Of a stretch of 64,000 bases of DNA, positions 61,871 to 64,000 are shown piece by piece. Source of the DNA: Macrocybe gigantea (taxonomy: Eukaryota > Basidiomycota > Agaricomycetes > Agaricales > Callistosporiaceae); the NCBI GenBank assembly GCA_011319805.1, contig SJRY01000252.1, forward strand, positions 372,001 through 436,000, given 5' to 3'. Made by a program: the position numbers and the translations under genes. The notes beneath the pieces are model-generated. The model ran no database searches. It worked only from the letters and a program-made list of their open reading frames with translations, and had not been told where the DNA came from. How positions within the stretch are numbered: position 1 is the stretch's first letter; every line of letters starts with the position of its first letter.

Positions 61871-64000
61871 GATGTGCGATTTTTGGTCTTCTTTCCTCTA
61901 GTCATGGTCCTTTTATCCTGGTTCGTAGTCTTTTTTAGGAAACGGTCCAGAGCTTGCTGTGCATTTCCCAGTTCTTTCTCTTTGATCCATGTGTTTTCCT
62001 CGTGCCTGTACCCTTTCCATTTGACCAGGAATAGTGTTCCTCTTCCTTGTTTCTTTCTTTTTAGAATTTCTTCTACCTCGTACTCTTCTTCATCATTTAT
62101 GATTTCAGGGGGTGGCGGTGATGGTCACTCTTGTATCTTGAAATGGGGTCCTTTGTAGGGTGTGAGTAGCATTTCGTTGAACACAGGGTGTATCAGCTGC
62201 CATGATGCTGGGAGTTCTAGGCGATATGCTGAGGCGCCTTTCTTTTCGATCACCTTGAACGGTCCGTATCGGAGTGCCGATAACTTCTTTGATGGTCGAT
62301 TGACTGTGATATTGGTGGCTTCGAGCCATACCCTATCTCCTTTCTTATATTCACAGGCCGATTTTCGTCTCACATCGTAGTTGTCTTTGGCCCGTGTCTG
62401 CGCATACTGCAGCGCAGCATTTGCTTCTTTCCGCATTTGGTCCATTTTTTCGATGAAGTTCTTTGCTGTGGGATTGTTCCCTTCTGCTGTCTGTGGTTCT
62501 CCCTTCCAGGGGTGTATTCCGTAGTTGAGGTAGAATGGCGTTTCCTTTGTTCCCTGGTGTGTTTTGTCATTGTATTGATACTCTGCGATTGCTATCCATT
62601 CCGCCCAATCGTCCTGTAGGTTGTTCGTGAAGCTTCTGAGGAAGGCTTCCATCTCCTAATGGGATCGTTCCGCCTGTCCATCTGTCTGTGGATGATAGGC
62701 CGTTGATAGGTTTTGCTTTGTTCCAAGCAGTTTTAGAAGCGCTGTCATGAATCGTGCTGCAAATTGGGGTCCTCGGTCGCTGATGATCTTTCGTGGAATT
62801 CCATGAAGTCGCCACACATTGTCTCGGTACAGCCGTGCGAGGCCTTCTGCTGTGAGTTCAGTGTTTGTGGGAATCAGATGGATCATCTTGGTCAGGCGGT
62901 CTGTGACTGCGGCGATGGCATTAAAGCCGTTCGAGTTGGGTAGCGGTCCTATGAGATCTACTCCAATATCTTCCCATGGTTGTTGCGGAATCTCATGCGG
63001 GTGTAGTGGCGCATGTTTCTTTTGTCGAATGATTTTGTTTCTTTGACACGTTTCACATCCATTAACATATTTTTTGATGTCCGTTAGCATTGATGGCCAC
63101 CAGTAGGTGCGGTTTATGAGTTCGTGCATGCGATATTGTCCTGGATGCCCTCCAATGGGAGTGTCATGGTGTTCAAACATGATGTCTTCCTTTAGTTTGT
63201 TGTCTGGGGGGATGTAGATTTTCCCTCCTGCATATACGATGTGGTCTTCCTCTGTGAACCAGTGTGGTTTTTCCTTCAGTCCTGTTGTTACAATCGTTTC
63301 TCTTCGTGTGCATTGTCGAATTTGTTCTATTCTTGGGGATTCGATCATCGTGATCCCCCTTGTCTGTATTGTTTCATTATTTTCTGCTCCCCCTTTTTGC
63401 AGGTGTTCGTCCTCGAACATCATGAATTCGAAATCTCGTTCATTATTCTCTTCCAGATGTCGGATGAATGCGGCTTCTTTGATCATTTGTATGTCGTCCT
63501 TTTCTGCTAGGTTTTCTTCATATCCTGCCATCCGTGATAAGACGTCCGCTTTTCTGTTCGCTTTTCCTGGTACATGTCATAATTCGTAGTCGTATTCTTG
63601 TAATTTCAGGTACCAGCCAATCTGTCTCGAATTGAGTCGCTGCGGTTTTCGGAAGTATGATAGGTTCTTGTGATCCATCAATATTTCAAACTTCTCTCGA
63701 GCTTCTAGGAGGTATTGTCTCCATGTCTTCAGTGCCACCATTATTGCGAGCAGTTCTTTGTCATAGATTTCGTAGTTCTGTTCTGCTGCAGTCATGCATC
63801 TTGAAATAAAGGCGATTGGGTGCCACAGTCCTTTCTGCTGTTGTGATAGTACCGCTCCGATGGCATATCCTGAGGCGTCCGTTTCAACTCGGAATTTTCC
63901 TTCTGTTTGTGGTAGTGCTAGGATGGGTGCCGAGGTTATATGTCGAATTAATTCTTTGAAAGCGTCTTGCTGCTTGTCTGTCCATTGGAATGTCTTGTTT
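61867..64000 (-). pseudogene. gypsy pol: RNase H, integrase and chromodomain, with three stops
   Basis: From the window edge: RT connection and RNase H (RVETDASGYAIGAVLS, YEIYDKELLAIMVAL, MDHKNLSYF). Integrase follows: zinc-binding H2C2 (HHDTPIGGHPGQYRMH...CETCQRNK), catalytic core with D in VDLIGPLP, D in IISDRGPQF and E in YHPQTDGQAERS. Then a GPY/F module (LRYGPFKVIEKKGASAYRLEL) and a chromodomain (YEVEEILKRK, TLFLVKWKGY, ENTWIKEKELGNAQQALDRF). In-frame stops at 63577-63579 (before HVPGKANRKAD), 62656-62658 (just after ERSH) and 62125-62127 (before PSPPPPEI). No frameshift is seen. This copy cannot make a full polyprotein as sequenced. Confidence 0.9.

Larger units (their letters stand above)
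61232..64000 (-). mobile_element. Ty3/gypsy LTR retrotransposon (chromovirus type), 3' part
   Basis: Read on the minus strand, the window contains the end of reverse transcriptase/RNase H, integrase, chromodomain, an extra small ORF, polypurine tract and 3' LTR. The 5' LTR, gag and protease/RT start lie beyond position 64000. Order of domains (RNase H before integrase) and the chromodomain define it as Ty3/gypsy chromovirus. Inserted about 120 nt upstream of the readable part of the transposase-like gene. Confidence 0.92.

Noticed and set aside
62125..63579. Classical RIP as the cause of the gypsy stops
   Set aside because: Only scattered transitions are seen, the base before the mutated C varies, and the surrounding reading frame is otherwise intact.

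Overview
The window is fungal nuclear DNA, almost certainly from an Agaricomycete (Basidiomycota) that degrades plant material. Genes sit on both strands, carry many short introns (mostly 50-65 nt, GT-AG) and have basidiomycete-type products: a GH10 xylanase with an N-terminal CBM1, a copper radical (glyoxal) oxidase, a GH92 mannosidase, a secreted S8 protease, and two repetitive-element types typical of mushroom genomes. All gene calls come from reading translations and choosing splice sites by eye; no similarity search was run.

Layout. 0.8-10.9 kb (minus strand): cell-fusion protein PRM1, GH10-CBM1 xylanase, ER-shaping GTPase SEY1. 12.5-15.3 kb (+): acetoacetyl-CoA synthetase. 15.8-18.4 kb (-): glyoxal oxidase. 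20.6-28.7 kb (+): an HSP20-domain protein, a kinase-like protein, and an uncharacterised membrane/coiled-coil protein. 29.0-32.7 kb (-): GH92 mannosidase. 33.3-34.0 kb (-): peptidyl-tRNA hydrolase. 34.3-36.3 kb (+): PAQR/HlyIII receptor with a repeat-bearing N-terminus. 36.6-37.6 kb (-): unknown. 38.0-39.2 kb (+): aldo-keto reductase. 39.5-42.3 kb (-): pterin-dehydratase-like protein and mevalonate diphosphate decarboxylase (ERG19). 43.0-45.4 kb (+): CCR4 deadenylase. 46.4-47.1 kb (+): a PD-(D/E)XK-like family member. 47.4-51.3 kb (-): subtilisin. 52.0-55.1 kb (+): muskelin. 55.2-55.9 kb (-): prefoldin subunit 4. 56.2-61.1 kb (-): a decayed transposase-like gene. 61.2-64.0 kb (-): the 3' half of a Ty3/gypsy retrotransposon running off the window.

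Functionally the window mixes housekeeping genes (sterol/isoprenoid, ketone-body activation, mRNA decay, tRNA rescue, prefoldin, ER shape, GID/CTLH-type ubiquitin ligase subunit) with secreted carbohydrate- and protein-degrading enzymes. No operon-like logic is expected or seen.

Main observations: a 2-nucleotide micro-exon that restores the conserved active-site block of the xylanase; three GC-AG introns; about 20 small frame breaks in otherwise conserved genes, mostly one missing base at or near a short homopolymer and therefore probably draft-assembly errors; a P-element/THAP9-like reading of the large 56-61 kb repeat family; and an extra ORF in the retrotransposon that starts within an ATGA overlap with the pol stop. 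Nonsense codons explainable by CpG transitions occur in both mobile elements and were not noticed in the host genes.
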